Shown here: positions 1-10,711 of the stretch, piece by piece
Layout of the letters: the number at the start of each line of letters is the position of its first letter
How positions within the stretch are numbered: the stretch's first letter is position 1
Assembly (NCBI GenBank): GCA_032718565.1
Contig: JAVGVS010000019.1
Location: forward strand, 1,491,146-1,555,145
Source: Distichodus sexfasciatus
Lineage: Eukaryota; Chordata; Actinopteri; Characiformes; Distichodontidae
Reading direction: 5' to 3'
Length of the DNA stretch: 64,000 nt
Position numbers and translations under genes: made by a program
The notes under the pieces: model-generated
What the model was told of the DNA's origin: nothing
The model's database searches: none
The model's input: only the letters and a program-made list of their open reading frames with translations

Positions 1-1117
1 TTCCTTTCCTCCTTTGCTGGCGCTCTTGCACATGACAACCCAGTCATTATTTGAAACTGAAAAAAATTCTGTTTATCCTCAAAAGAAGTTGGCTTTCAAA
101 ATTGCAAGAATTCAGCCTTGCTCTTCTTGGGCTGAAGACAAGCGCATATGCGGAACTGCTCGGGCAGCGGGAACGCATCAGGCACTCACAGGCTGCTCAG
201 TGCTCACATCAGCAGATAGCCGACAGGTTGAGTGTAGAGTGATGCGTGTGCACGTCGTGTTACGTGATTCATAGACCAATGACAAGTCAGCTTCCTCAAG
301 CTTTTGTTGCAGTCACCTAAACTAAGAGCGGCAGAGAAAACACCAAATGTAATTAGATTTTTGTAACGAGTAACGACACTCCGCGCTGAAAATTTATCAG
401 AGTAAAAGTATGCAATTCTATTAGGAAATGTAGTGAAGTAAAAGTGAAAGTTGACAAAATAAAAAAAAACTCAAAGTACAGATACTCCCAAAACATACTT
501 GAGTACAGTAGTGAAGTATTATTACTTCGTTACTATACAACACTGAGCCTAATCCATCATAATATACTTTGTGTTTCCTTAAAAACAGTTTGGGTTTTCT
601 GACATGAGAGTAATATGTACTGTAATTCAGCGCTTATGAAGACATGAGGTACTGATACCTGCAGTGTGGAGCAGAGAGCTTCAGAGTGCTGCAAAATTTT
701 TGTCTTGAGAATCTATGGTGTGAAAAATTGGCACAAAACATTGGACGTTTATATGAGTGCCATATTTGCCAGTTTTAGCTAAAAAATTGCTTGAAAATCA
801 TCAATTACCTTGAGATAACACATTGTCTATTGCTTTCAGTCACAGAGAAGCCATATATGTTACTGTACTTTTCAAAAATGAATGGAAATGTCTGAATGGA
901 ACCTATTTTGGTATGACCTAAGGTGGGCATAGGTCGTACTACTGACCAAAATTAAAAACATCTGACTTAACTTGGTCTTTCTTTATCTGGATAGCTGTGA
1001 TACTATAAATTAAGTCTTAGCTAACTGACAAGAAGATGAAAAAGAAGAATACAACTTTAGAGTACAAAGATGTTTAGAATCCTCCAACATTCCATTAATG
1101 AACATGTGAACTTCTAA
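1..1117. other. Intergenic DNA left of the gypsy element
   Basis: No gene is recognisable here. The short open frames at 14-274 and 1010-1261 have no family signature and lack splice-site or codon evidence. The stretch at about 330-546 resembles the end of a hAT-type repeat (separate entry). Positions 550-1117 are AT-rich, unremarkable sequence. Confidence 0.6.
330..546 (-). mobile_element. hAT-type transposon end (fragment)
   Basis: Read on the minus strand, this begins CAGTGTTGTATAGTAACGAA and continues through alternating AGTAACGAAGTA / TACTTCACTACTG / AGTACTTTGAG-like words, a layout typical of a common fish hAT-derived repeat. Only one end is visible. The other end is either outside the window or decayed, so no target duplication can be scored. 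Family assignment is by recollection of that repeat. Confidence 0.45.
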
Positions 1118-1122
1118 CCTAT
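1118..1122. repeat. Target-site duplication, left copy (CCTAT)
   Basis: CCTAT lies directly before the TGTCA end of the left LTR and is repeated exactly at 5664-5668 after the TGACA end of the right LTR. A 5-bp duplication is normal for Ty3/gypsy integration and fixes the element boundaries. Confidence 0.93.
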
Positions 1123-1614
1123 TGTCAGATTCGTCAGAGATCTGGTAAGGATTTGACGAGAAAAGCAGACGCGAGCAAACTTCCAGCGGCTGGGTTCGGT
1201 GGCTGTGGGAATGCTCTCTGATTCGGACAGTGATCTGATTAGGATATGAACCAAATGCCACACTTTCACGATTCGACAGTGATCTGGTTAGGATGTAACG
1301 AATTGTTACTCGTTAGCCCTTGTAGCGTGCTGGTTAGCCCAAACGCGGCTATGAGCGCGAGTAGGCAGGAAAGCCACGCAAGTTGATATAAGAACTCTCT
1401 TACGCGAAGAGTAAGGATTACCACAATAATCCGCATTCTAGTGACACACACTCGAACAAAGAGATGAACCCAATAACTGGAGTACTCACAGTTGATGCCG
1501 ATGAGAATCAGAAGAGGGCCGGGTGGACTCTAAAGTGAAACCTTAAATACCCTTTTAACCGCGACCGGCCGTGTCCCATTCCAACTACCGGCCATGGATG
1601 GAGTGCGCGTGACA
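1123..1614 (-). repeat. 3' LTR of the gypsy element
   Basis: This 492-bp copy is the right-hand LTR in element orientation. It starts TGTCAGATTCG and ends GCGCGTGACA on the plus strand, with TG...CA termini. Relative to the other LTR it lacks a ~23-bp GC-rich segment near position 1535 and carries a different short stretch near 1194-1206. Confidence 0.93.
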
Positions 1615-1615
1615 G

Positions 1616-1628
1616 AACCCCCCCCCTC
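1616..1628 (-). promoter_or_regulatory. Polypurine tract (plus-strand primer site)
   Basis: On the minus strand a run of purines (TTGAGGGGGGGGG) directly abuts the 3' LTR. This is where LTR retrotransposons prime second-strand DNA synthesis. The assignment rests on position and composition. Confidence 0.75.
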
Positions 1629-1629
1629 A

Positions 1630-2560
1630 AGGACCGGCACTAGACGGACCCGGCTGGGAGGATACCCGACGATGGTAGTCCCTGAATGGCTGCATTGGTG
1701 TGGTTTCAGAGCCGTCGGCACTGGTGGACCAACTGTTGGGCCAACGGTACCTCCACCTCTGGTTCCTGGTGGTCGAACATCGGAGGCTGGTAACCGTAGC
1801 ATACCTCAAATGGACTGAGATTGGTGGCAGAGGAGACGTGGAGGTTGTGGGATAACTCAGCCCAAGTGAGGTAGCGGGCCCAGGAGTGCTGGCGATCGGC
1901 GACGAAGCATCTCAGGTAGCGCTCCAGTTGTTGGTTGGTTCGCTCTGTCTGACTGTTCGTCTGAGGGTGGTATCCAGACAACAAACTGCAGGTGGAATCG
2001 ATCAGATGGCAGAAGGCCTTCCAGAAATGAGCGGTGAACTGAGGCCCCCTATCCGAGACGATGTCCTTGGGGAACCCATGCAGGCAGACTACGTGCTCTA
2101 ATATCAGCTCCACAGTGGTCTTAGCTGATGAGAGTCCGGTGAGGGCCACCAGGTGCACAGCCTTGGAGAACCGATCGATGATGGTGAGGATGGTGTTCTT
2201 GCCTTCAGAGACCGGCAGGCCCATGATGAAGTCGACGGCAATGTGGGACCAGGGCCTTCAGGGGACAAGAAGAGGCTGGAGTTCCCCCGGAGCTGGTTGG
2301 TTGGAGTCCTTGGCCCTGGCACACACTGGGCACGCCTGGACAAACTCTTTAACATCTTTCACCATGGATGGCCACCAGAAGGCTCGGCTGGCAAACTGGA
2401 GGGTGCGTTGGGCCCCTGGGTGGCTGGAAAGGGCAGATGAGTGGGCCCAGGTGAGCACTTCCGTGCGAACGGCTGTGGGAACATAGAGCCGTCCAGGCGC
2501 CACACCTGCCTGCGGTGTCTCCGAGGCCTGTGCCTGGCGCACCCTTGTTTCCAATTCCCA
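1630..2560 (-). pseudogene. Gypsy integrase remnant
   Basis: At 2258-2554 (minus) the N-terminal zinc-binding region is visible, ending in CPVCARAK. At 1706-2224 comes the catalytic core with DRFSKAVH, VSDRGPQF and YHPQTNSQTER, which carry the D, D and E of the DDE triad. It continues to ELSHN and SPFEVCYGYQPP. The two parts are in different frames or separated by breaks. After about 1706 the reading stops, and only a short tail remains before the polypurine tract, so the C-terminal domain and any chromodomain have been lost. Integrase inserts the cDNA into the host genome; this copy should be non-functional. Confidence 0.9.
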
Positions 2561-2599
2561 GTGGAGGTGCGATGATTTTGGTGTGGGAGAGGACAGACG

Positions 2600-2942
2600 C
2601 GGGGGCCGCCTGGGGGCCGTCTACCTCATGTTGACAGGAAAGGGCATTGGTTTTGGTGTTCTTTGACCCCAGACGGTAGGATAGACAGAAGTTGAACTGC
2701 TCGAAGAAGAGTGCCCACCGCACCTGCTGAGGATTCAACTGTTTGAGGTTCTGGATAGATATGAGGTTCTGATGGTCTGTCCAGACTGTAAATGGCTCGC
2801 TGCTGCCCTGGAGCCAGTGTCGCCATTCTTCCAAAGCCCACTTGATGGCCAACAGCTCACGGTCCCCTACGCCGTAACGCTGCTGAGTGGGGTCAAACGT
2901 TTTGAAGAAAAAGCTAAAGGGGTGTAGCTTCTGGTCTGGACC
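2600..2942 (-). pseudogene. Gypsy RNase H remnant
   Basis: The reading IKWALEEWRHWLQG, then TVWTDHQNL and FFEQFNFCLSYRLGSKN, is the usual gypsy RNase H region just after the polymerase. A stop at about 2943 separates it from the RT frame. RNase H degrades the RNA template during reverse transcription. Confidence 0.85.
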
Positions 2943-3839
2943 TCATTGGGAGAGGACTGCCCCAGCGCCCACATCAGAGGCATCCACCTCCACAATGAAG
3001 GGCCTGGTGGGATCTGGATGCAAGAGGATAGGTGTGGTGGTGAAGTGGTGGCAGAGGAGTTGAAATGCTCTGATGGCTTCTGGAGTGAGGGTGAAGTGGT
3101 GCGGAGAAGGACGAGTCAGGGCGGTGAGTGGAGTGGCAACCATACTGAAGCCCCGGATGAAGCGTCGGTAGAAATTTGCAAACCCAAGAAACTGTTGGAG
3201 TTGCTTGAGTGTCTTGGGTAGGGGCCAATGACGTACAGCCTTGAGCTTCTGCGGGTCCATGGCCACCCCCTGGGACGAGATGACAAAACCCAGGAATGTG
3301 GTGGAGCGCTCGTGAAACGCGCACTTCTCCAACTTGTAGTACAGCTGGTGGGCGAGCAGTCTCTTGAGAACCGCCCTGACATGCTGGTGGTGTTCTTCTA
3401 GGGTGTGAGAATAAATCAGAATGTCATCCAGATACACGAATGCCCAATGGCCCAGTATATCCCGTAGCACGTCATTGATGAGTTGTTGGAACACGGCCGG
3501 CGCGTTGCAAAGGCTGAAGGGCATCACCAGGCTCTCATAATGACCCATTGGAGTGATGAAAGCCGTCTTCTATTTGTCACCCTCCCTGATGCGCACCAAG
3601 TTGTAGGCACTCCGGAGGTCTAACTTCATAAAGTAGGTGGAACCAGAGAGAGTGTCCAGGGCGGTGTTGGTGAGAGGAAGTGGGTGACGGTTCTTCACGG
3701 TGATCTTGTTGAGCCCCCAATAATCGACGCAGGGATGGAGGCCGCCGTCCTTCTTCACAAAAAAGAACCCCGCAGTGGCAGGTGAGGAGGATGGCCGGAT
3801 GGTACCTTGGCGGAGGGCACTGTTGACGTATTCCTCCAT
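2943..3839 (-). pseudogene. Gypsy reverse transcriptase remnant
   Basis: The fingers and palm are readable in two pieces. Positions 3570-3839 give FFFVKKDGGLHPCVDYWGLN and KLDLRSAYNLVRI. Positions 2943-3548 give MPFSLCNAPAVFQ, the YLDD catalytic box in FVYLDDILIYSH, then FLGF and the thumb/connection region QQFLGFANFYRRFI. An in-frame TAG near 3571 and another stop near 2943 break the protein. The order RT then RNase H then integrase confirms Ty3/gypsy rather than copia. Confidence 0.93.
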
Positions 3840-3872
3840 TGCCTGGGTCTCGGAGGCAGAGAGGGAGTAGAG

Positions 3873-4559
3873 TCAGCCGCGGGGTGGTAACGTGCCTGGC
3901 AGGAGGTCGTAGGAGCGATGAGGTGGCAGTTGGATGGCACGCTTCTTACAAAAGACCTCAGCCAGGTCGCAGTATGGTGCTGGGATGGCCTCCGTGTCAA
4001 CATCGGGGACCTCAGACTCCCTAGAGCAAGTCCCAGCCGAAGCCCGCAGGCAGAGTTCAGAACAGGTCGAGCCCCATTGCAAAATCCGGTTCTGGTGCCA
4101 GGAGATGAGGGGGTCGTGTTGAAGCAGCCAGGGGTACCCCAGGATGATGGGGGGAGATGCGATGGAGGTGAGGAGGAACCGGATCTGTTCAGGGTGGTTG
4201 TTGATGGTGAGGTGAAGGGGTTGGGTCTGGTGAGTAATAAGTAAGTTGGAGAGGGACCGACCATTGTCTGAGGTGATCCGAATGGGCTGGGATAACACCT
4301 CGACTTCCACCTCCAGCTGCTTGGCATAAGCCTGATCCATGAAGTTCCCCACGGCACCGGAGTTGAGGAAGGCAGAACTTCGGATCCGTTTGTTAGCAAA
4401 CTGGAGGTGTACCTTAACCGTTAGACAGGAAACAGTGGTTTGGGTTGAGAAGAGGTGGAGCGGGCCCGGTGAGTTGCTCTCTGGACTCACTGGGTGGGGC
4501 CGTTTCCCGGACAGAGAGGGCAAACTGCTCGATGGTGCTGGGGGAGTCACAATAGGCAC
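3873..4559 (-). pseudogene. Gypsy aspartic protease region remnant
   Basis: A retropepsin-like segment is seen with AFLNSGAVGNFMD, where the family's catalytic motif is usually DSGA, followed by ILGYPWLLQHDPLISW, a typical gypsy protease end. The aspartate position reads Asn here, so even this domain looks inactive. It overlaps the end of the gag remnant and leads into the RT region. Proteolysis of the Gag-Pol polyprotein is its family role. Confidence 0.8.
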
Positions 4560-5040
4560 AGAGGTCCTCCCGATAACGTCTTTCCCTCTCCGCGGCAGTT
4601 AAGGAGGCGTGCCCTAGTTGCATGGGTTCCCCGGCGAGGCCACGGCGGGAGGTGGAGAACCGACAATTCTGGGCGCCGTCGTCTGGGTGGTCGAGGAGTG
4701 AGCCAGTGCCAGGGAGTAGGTGGTGAGCCGCGAGCAGCGTGGTGTGGGTTGAGGAGTCAGAGAAGGGGCCGGTGGCAGGGTACGAGGAGCTGGCCTCAGA
4801 CGGGAGAAAAGGCATTGGTCAATCCGCAAGGCGAGTTGGATCAGTCCCTCCAGCGTGGCTGGGAGCTCCCGTCCGGCAAGTTCGTACTTGATCCGGGAAG
4901 CCAACCTCTCGAAGTAGGTGGTCCGGAGCGCAGCATCTCCCCAGCTGGTCTGCCATTCCATTTATCCGGTAATACCAAATGTGATTTAGGAGGAGGAGAA
5001 CGGGTCGGCGCTACGGGAGCACGGTGCGGGTCAGACAACT
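4414..5040 (-). pseudogene. Gypsy gag remnant with internal deletion
   Basis: Minus-strand reading begins around 5038 with a proline-rich start ending LPDKWNG. It changes frame near 4960 to SWGDAALRTTYFERLASRIK and ELAGRELPATLEGLI, which is the C-terminal part of a gypsy Gag capsid. The central capsid portion expected between these two is absent, and the frame shifts at the join. A zinc-knuckle-like CAYC motif near 4590 lacks the expected later His and Cys. Gag forms the virus-like particle. Confidence 0.75.
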
Positions 5041-5143
5041 CCGACGCAGAGACGCGACTTCACTTCGCAACTGCTCCATCTCCGCTGCTTGGCTCGCTAC
5101 CACGTCCCATACACGAGCGAATTCCGCTGAGCTAACACTTTTT

Positions 5144-5153
5144 GGCTCTGCCA
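5144..5153 (-). other. Candidate primer-binding site of the gypsy element
   Basis: On the minus strand, four bases after the 5' LTR, the sequence TGGCAGAGCC begins with the TGG expected to pair with the CCA end of a tRNA primer. I could not assign the primer tRNA with confidence. Confidence 0.45.
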
Positions 5154-5157
5154 CTTC

Positions 5158-5663
5158 TGTCAGATTCGTCAGAGATCTGGTAAGGATTTGACAAGAAAAG
5201 CAGACGCGAGTGGCCAGGTTCGGCAGCTGTGGGAATGCTCTCCGATTCGGACAGTGATCTGATTAGGATATGAACTGAATGCCACACTTTCACAATTCGA
5301 CAGTGATCTGGGTAGTATGTAACGAATTGCTACTCGTTAGCCCTTGTAGCGTGCTGGTTAGCCCAAACGCGGCAATGAGCGCGAGTAAGCAGGAAAGCCA
5401 CGCAAGTTGATATAAGAACTCTCTTACGTGAATAGTAAGGATTACCACAATAATCCGCGTTCTAGCGACACACACTCTAACAAAGAGATGAACCCAATAA
5501 CTGGAGTACTCACAGTTGATGCCGATGAGAATCAGAAGAGGGCTGGGTGGACTCTAATGGCAGAGCGGCGCGCCGCGAGGAAGTGAAACCTTAAATACCC
5601 TTTGAACCGCGACCGGCCGCGTCCCATTCCAACTACCGGCCGCGGAGTGGAGTGCGCGTGACA
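5158..5663 (-). repeat. 5' LTR of the gypsy element
   Basis: This 506-bp copy is the promoter-bearing left LTR in element orientation. It shares its length and almost all sequence with 1123-1614. A GC-rich insert with a GGCGCGCC core (about 5559-5580) is present only in this copy. Confidence 0.93.
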
Positions 5664-5668
5664 CCTAT
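5664..5668. repeat. Target-site duplication, right copy (CCTAT)
   Basis: Exact repeat of 1118-1122, directly after the right LTR end. Confidence 0.93.
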
Positions 5669-8480
5669 TGACTGGATCCTGCATTATCGACTGCCATCAA
5701 CCATATTGATTTTTGGAGCTGGTGAGATATGTGCTGCAGCTTCAGACATATCAGGCCAAGGACACATACACACACACAAACACACACACACACAAACACA
5801 CTCATATTCATACAGACCTGTATCTTGGTGCCTTTGGGATATGCTATCTATTGCCACTCATAACTACTTGATCTAAATCTAAAAGCTACACCTAACCCAA
5901 ATCATAACATTAATATCAGTACCAAAAGCATAAAAAGGTTAAAAACCCACATTCACAAAGCCACTCAAATTTTGATGAGCAAAATCACATTTTCAAGTTT
6001 CCAAGTGAACTCAGGCTATCACTAGTGATATTTTTAGCAGATATTTGTTCTCACCCTTTCTGTGCGAGGAAACTGTGAGAGAAAAGTTGGAACAGACATT
6101 TGCGCTACCTGTCTGACTTGCTGCAAAACCTCACAACAGTAATAAAAATTACATTCGGTCATTAGAGTTCATCAACATAATTTTGCTGTCATCACACTTC
6201 ATTTCACTACAGTCCATTTATATATGATCTGGCATTACAATATATATTTCTAAGACTGTGATAATTAGAATTAAGCTGGTTTCTATTTCAGTACATCACA
6301 AAGAGATTTATAACGGTATGTATCTATAGGATTTATTACAGTACACCTCTATGGAATTTATATCACTGTCATCACTTTGAGATTGTCATGAGAGGACATA
6401 TATGAGATTCATGTCATTACAGTATATAACTGAGATCTATGTAATTACAGTGCATCTCAGTGATACATTTCATAACAGTACATCACTATAGGCTTTATGT
6501 TATTAGCTTTAACTGTGAGAGTGACTCACTATAGCAGTCTGAAGGGACAGCTACAGTGGGTGTGTTAAATTACTGAGTGTCTCCTTTTTACCCAAAGCTG
6601 AGCACACGCTTAACAACTTATAGCCTAAAGTGAAGGCTGTGCCAAACATCATCTTTCTACCCTCTTCAACGCACACACACACATACACACACACATACAC
6701 ACACACACAGTTTCCAAACATAATTTCTGGCTTTGAAATTCAGAGCATGTGTCCTGATTAATTGCTGCTTTTCAGCTTGCTGAAAAAGGATGTGAAATAT
6801 TATTCTGTACAATTTTCCACATATGCTAACCACATTCAGGCACACAAACACACAGACACACACAGGCAGTACTGGTATGACATGTTTGGGTTAAAGCTGT
6901 CATTGTGTTCTCTGGTGTCTATAGCAGCTCATAAACACATAAACACAGATGGTATTGTGCTCAGTTGGGATTTCATACTGAGTCAGTGGTCTATAGGGAA
7001 TTCTCCTCCACTAACAGACGTGACACACTCTCCAGCAGAGACAGATTCTGGCCCTTGGAAATCTGTAACACTGAGGAGTTTCCCCACAATCCTCATTCCA
7101 GGTGCTGGTGTCCTGCAAAGTTTAGATTATACGCTGTCTAATTACCACATGGGATGTAGTATCTATGTCATCTATGTCGTGATCCCATTAGGCCACTTGT
7201 GGTCACCCTGACTTGTCTTCCCTGTCTTTGTCTATTGTACTTTTGCCCTAATGTGTTTGTCCCATTTTATGTTTTGCCTTCTCCCTTTGTTTTGGTATTT
7301 GTTGTAACTGTTCTCTTCTGTACCTGTTTTCTCACCTCCCAGGTCTGTGTTCTTGGTTTTATTTATTTAAAGACTTTGTTTTCCTGGTTTAGGACATAGC
7401 TTTGTGGTTTAGTTATGTTTCTATTTCTTCTTAGCACAACTGTGCCTGCACCTGCCTTACTTCTCCACCCTGAGGACATGATACTTTAATTGGGGGTGGG
7501 GGTGTCTTAACACATTTGGTTATTTTAATATCATTTTAATGTGGTAGACACTGATCACAAAAACCTTTCCACAGTCCTCATACAGTTTACTTGGCCAAAA
7601 ACCAAAAACACAAGCTAGTAGAAAGTAAGGAAGGTCTTTTTTATATTTACTTTTGGACAGCATCTGTCAACTCTTTGGTTGTCCAAACCGACAGTTTGTC
7701 ATAAGTAGAGCCTTCTGAATAGCATGTCAATGCAGCCGTAGTCCCCCTCCATCTACTGCCCTGCAGAGTACAGTTCTGTCTGTTTCTGGAGATCTACTGC
7801 CATGCTGAGTTTAGCTGCAGTCCTTCTCCCAGAGATCTGCTGCCCTGCAGAGTTTAAATGTACTGCTCAAGTGACTCCACTGTACCTGAAATTAAAGGTA
7901 AACTCACACTGCAGCCCACTCAGAGCAACGCTGCATCCCCTGGAGCCCTGCCATAATGAATTCTGCATAGGCAGCTTAATTTACCTCCCACCCCCATCTC
8001 CTCTTTTTACATCCACAAACCTCAGACCAGAGGTCAGCTTTTACAAGTTAACAGAGAAGCTCCTCCTATAATTCAGACCCAGTGTCCGTTCATCTATAGA
8101 CTTGAGCTCTTGGCAGCAGCGGTGCATTTAAGGTGGTGCATTAGAATGATCTAAGTTGGGAGTTGCCAGAGATTGAAGTAATGCTGATTTGCCATCCATT
8201 AACCGCAGACCAGACTTGCTCAAGTTTTGTTGGTGACCTGTCCTGGTAGTTAGAAAATATGAGTCGTTGTGGATAAGAGGGTCTGATAAATACAGCAAAT
8301 GTAACACGTAAATTCAAGTTAGAGAACAGAATGTTGTGCAGTAATTTATAACAGCATCTTTTTTTTTAATCTATAGGTTCCTGGACTTGGCACCAGCGAG
8401 GTTTAAAGTGATCTGTTGCTGTGTGATTGAGGGATTTGCCTATAAACGCTAAGTGTTTATAGTCATTTTCATAGCCATAT
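5669..8480. other. Intergenic DNA upstream of gria4
   Basis: No exon or RNA gene is supported. CA-rich simple repeats occur at 5761-5803, 6670-6710 and 6838-6867. Positions 5805-5945 look like a decayed copy of the repeat described at 24656 and 33535. Positions 6180-6500 show a loose recurrence of ATTACAGTACATCTCTATGG-like words about every 60-70 bases. A T-rich stretch at 7190-7480 has a short open frame of no recognisable family. Positions 7720-7860 recur weakly around CTGCCCTGCAGAGTTTA. Confidence 0.5.
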
Positions 8481-8489
8481 TCATTCAGG

Positions 8490-8800
8490 TTTTCTAATTC
8501 AGCACCGTGGACAGCGGCGCTCCCCGACTAGGTAAAGCGTGCGCCGTGCCTTAACCGAGACGGATTTCGCTCGTTTAGGTCTGCAAAAGGCGACCATCGT
8601 CATCCATCTGTCGCTTGAACCGGGGGCCGTAACGATTATGAATGGGCTGTAAGACACAGCTGCGGCGTCCCGCGCTCCCTCGCTCGTGGCGCGCGCGCGC
8701 CGTGTCCCGTGGAGACGCGTTGCACCGCGCAGTAGGCACGAGCCAACCGTCAGCAGTAAAAACGGAGCTCGTGCATTACACGCGGAGGGGAAAAATCGTG
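8490..8800. promoter_or_regulatory. CpG-rich patch upstream of gria4
   Basis: This 300-bp block is rich in CpG, including GGCGCGCGCGCGCC around 8690, in contrast to the CpG-poor flanks. It lies about 1.5 kb before the start codon. It could be a distal promoter or upstream 5' UTR exon region of gria4; nothing else marks a transcription start. Confidence 0.4.
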
Positions 8801-9384
8801 ACATGATAAAGCGAGTCTTTAAAGAATCAGTTTTTTCCCCTCTCCTTCACAGTCGTAAAACGCGCCGATCTATATGGAGTGGAATAGCGTCACTGACACT
8901 GTAACCAACTGCTGTAAATTTATAGTAATTTCACAACAGTTTTAACTGTATTTTGATAATAGTAAAATAATGTACTCATTTAAGGAATGATTATAAATCT
9001 ACCGGAAATTTTGCTTTTAAAGTCGCTTCTTTGCCATTCCTTTTTCAGTTCAAACGTTTGCAAGCTAAAACGTGGAGTTTTGTAGTATTTCATTTAAGCT
9101 ACACGTAGATATAAAAGGTGAAATGGAAACTGCATTCTAAACTGCATTTCAAAATATATTAATAGTTTTTAAAAGCTTCTGAAAAAAGACAAATATTTCC
9201 AGTAGACAACACAGCACAGTACTGAATACAGTATTAATTTTCAAATACTTTTACTGTAGCATGCTGTATTTTGCCATTGCAGAACTGCACTGTAATTATC
9301 AAATACAGTGTGCTTGCTGGTAAAAAATTCAGAAAAGGGTTGGCAAATAGGCTGCCAGTATTATACCAAAAAATTATAGTGTAG

Positions 9385-9760
9385 GTTTCAACGGATGGCA
9401 CACGCGGCGCGCAACGACGCGTCAGTAGCGGTGTTTTATTCTCACGTTCTCAGTGTGTTCGTCGCGTTTTGTAAAGGGTGCTCGAAGATGGATGAGTGTG
9501 GCAAGCCGAGCGCAAGTTATTACCGGGAAGGTTGGGGTGGGTGTTTTGAGGGACTTAGCGATACATTGTGTGCTATTTGTACAAAAGCGGCACGCGCGCT
9601 GCGCTAGGGCATTCATCCGCATTCCGCGCGAAAACAACGCGCCAAAATAATAACAAAGTGTCGCACAGCTAATCCGCCACGCGTAGACCGTTTGTAATAA
9701 CGACTGTGTAACACTGAGGCTGCGGCTCTCGAGAACGGCGGGTTTAAGGGAATGAAAATG
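9385..9760. promoter_or_regulatory. Second CpG-rich patch upstream of gria4
   Basis: CpG dinucleotides cluster again from CACACGCGGCGCGCAACG to CTCTCGAGAACGGCG. The short open frames on both strands here have no family signature. Together with the patches at 8490 and 10170 it outlines a probable proximal regulatory region. Confidence 0.4.
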
Positions 9761-9835
9761 TAAGAGAGAAGGAGGAAGAGGAAGAAAAAAAAAAGAAAAT
9801 AAATTAAAATAAGAAAGAGAAAGCAAAAATACACA

Positions 9836-9885
9836 CACAATAATAATAATAATAATAATAACAATAATAATATAATAATAATATA
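9836..9885. repeat. (TAA)n microsatellite
   Basis: An imperfect trinucleotide run of TAA/AAT about 48 bases long, interrupted once by ACA and near the end by ATA. Confidence 0.9.
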
Positions 9886-10001
9886 AGGCCACATCAAAAC
9901 TAAAGACTATGACAGTTGGCCGGGGGAGGGGGGCTCAGAGAGAGAGCGCATGTCTAATCCTCCTTTACAGCCCCTAGAGTAGTTGCTTCTAACCAGTGGC
10001 T

Positions 10002-10002
10002 G

Positions 10003-10042
<40 letters not shown>
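10002..10042. repeat. (CT)n microsatellite near the gria4 start
   Basis: A CT tract of about 40 bases with one TTT interruption, about 215 bases before the start codon. If transcription starts upstream it would lie in the 5' UTR as a pyrimidine tract. Confidence 0.9.
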
Positions 10043-10169
10043 TACATGTGTACCGTTTAGCGAGCCGGTCAGAGTTCCTCTCTCCTGGCAGTGGATGGTA
10101 CGCACGGGTGTTTTGTTAAAATACTTTCTTTTCTCTTTTCATCTCTCTTGTTTTTCCCCTTTCCTTTTC

Positions 10170-10640
10170 CTTCCAGCCGCTTTTCCGCCGCTCTCGCGCC
10201 GTGCCCGCGTGCCGCACTCCTCCATGTGTTCCGACACTTGTTTTTAACGGAGGCGCGATGCGGGTGAGTGTGGCAGCGCTGCTCCCGCTGCTCTCTGGGG
10301 TGTGGAGGGTGGCACAGGGGGCTTTCCCCAGCAGCGTCCAGATCGGTAAGTAAAAGCCATTAAACACACAGACACGCACACATACACATACACACACGTG
10401 CGCGAGCGACTGTGTCGAACGTGACTTTTTTGCGCCTTAAACATCTTCGTCTCTGTTCCCGCCCGTGTGCTTTGAGCGCGTTTCAGTGGTTCGCGTGAAT
10501 GAAGCACGTTTCCGTAATAAATGAGGGACATTATTCACGTTCATACGGGCGGAAACGGAGAGCTGGAGGATCCGCTCTTTCACGTCGCGCGCGCGGGAAC
10601 CGCGTCCCGCGCCCTCATCAATGTTTCAGCGCGCTTTTGT
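10170..10640 (+). promoter_or_regulatory. CpG island around gria4 exon 1
   Basis: CpG-dense DNA spans the end of the 5' UTR, exon 1 and the start of intron 1, with clusters such as CTCGCGCCGTGCCCGCG and CACGTCGCGCGCGCGGG. Such islands usually mark vertebrate promoters. I see no convincing TATA box. The transcription start is not determined. Confidence 0.55.
10258..10345 (+). CDS. gria4: gria4 exon 1: signal peptide and first mature residues
   Basis: 88 nt, 29 codons plus one base. The ATG has G at -3 and opens MRVSVAALLPLLSGVW, a hydrophobic signal peptide ending near Ala-Gln-Gly (residues 19-21). It is followed by AFPSSVQI, a match to the mature N-terminus of GluA4. The donor GTAAGT follows at 10346. 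This start is preferred because its length and hydrophobic core match the family; the ATG at 10224 is out of frame. Confidence 0.95.
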
Positions 10641-10668
10641 TCCAGTCGCTCTCCGAACGCCACTGCAG

Positions 10669-10711
<43 letters not shown>

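Larger units (their letters stand above)
1123..5663 (-). mobile_element. Ty3/gypsy LTR retrotransposon, full-length but inactivated
   Basis: This 4.54-kb element lies on the minus strand. Two near-identical LTRs (1123-1614, 5158-5663) with TGTCA...TGACA ends enclose gag, protease, reverse transcriptase, RNase H and integrase remnants in the gypsy order, with RNase H before integrase. A CCTAT duplication flanks it. A polypurine tract adjoins the 3' LTR at about 1616-1628, and a candidate primer-binding site follows the 5' LTR at 5144-5153. The reading frames carry several stops and frameshifts, the gag core is internally deleted and the integrase C-terminus is missing, so this copy cannot be autonomous. 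By eye the LTRs differ at roughly twenty positions plus two larger indels, so the insertion is not recent. It lies about 4.6 kb upstream of the gria4 start codon in the opposite orientation. Confidence 0.95.

Noticed and set aside
1594..2486. Plus-strand open frames across the gypsy integrase
   Set aside because: Antisense shadows of the minus-strand pol gene.
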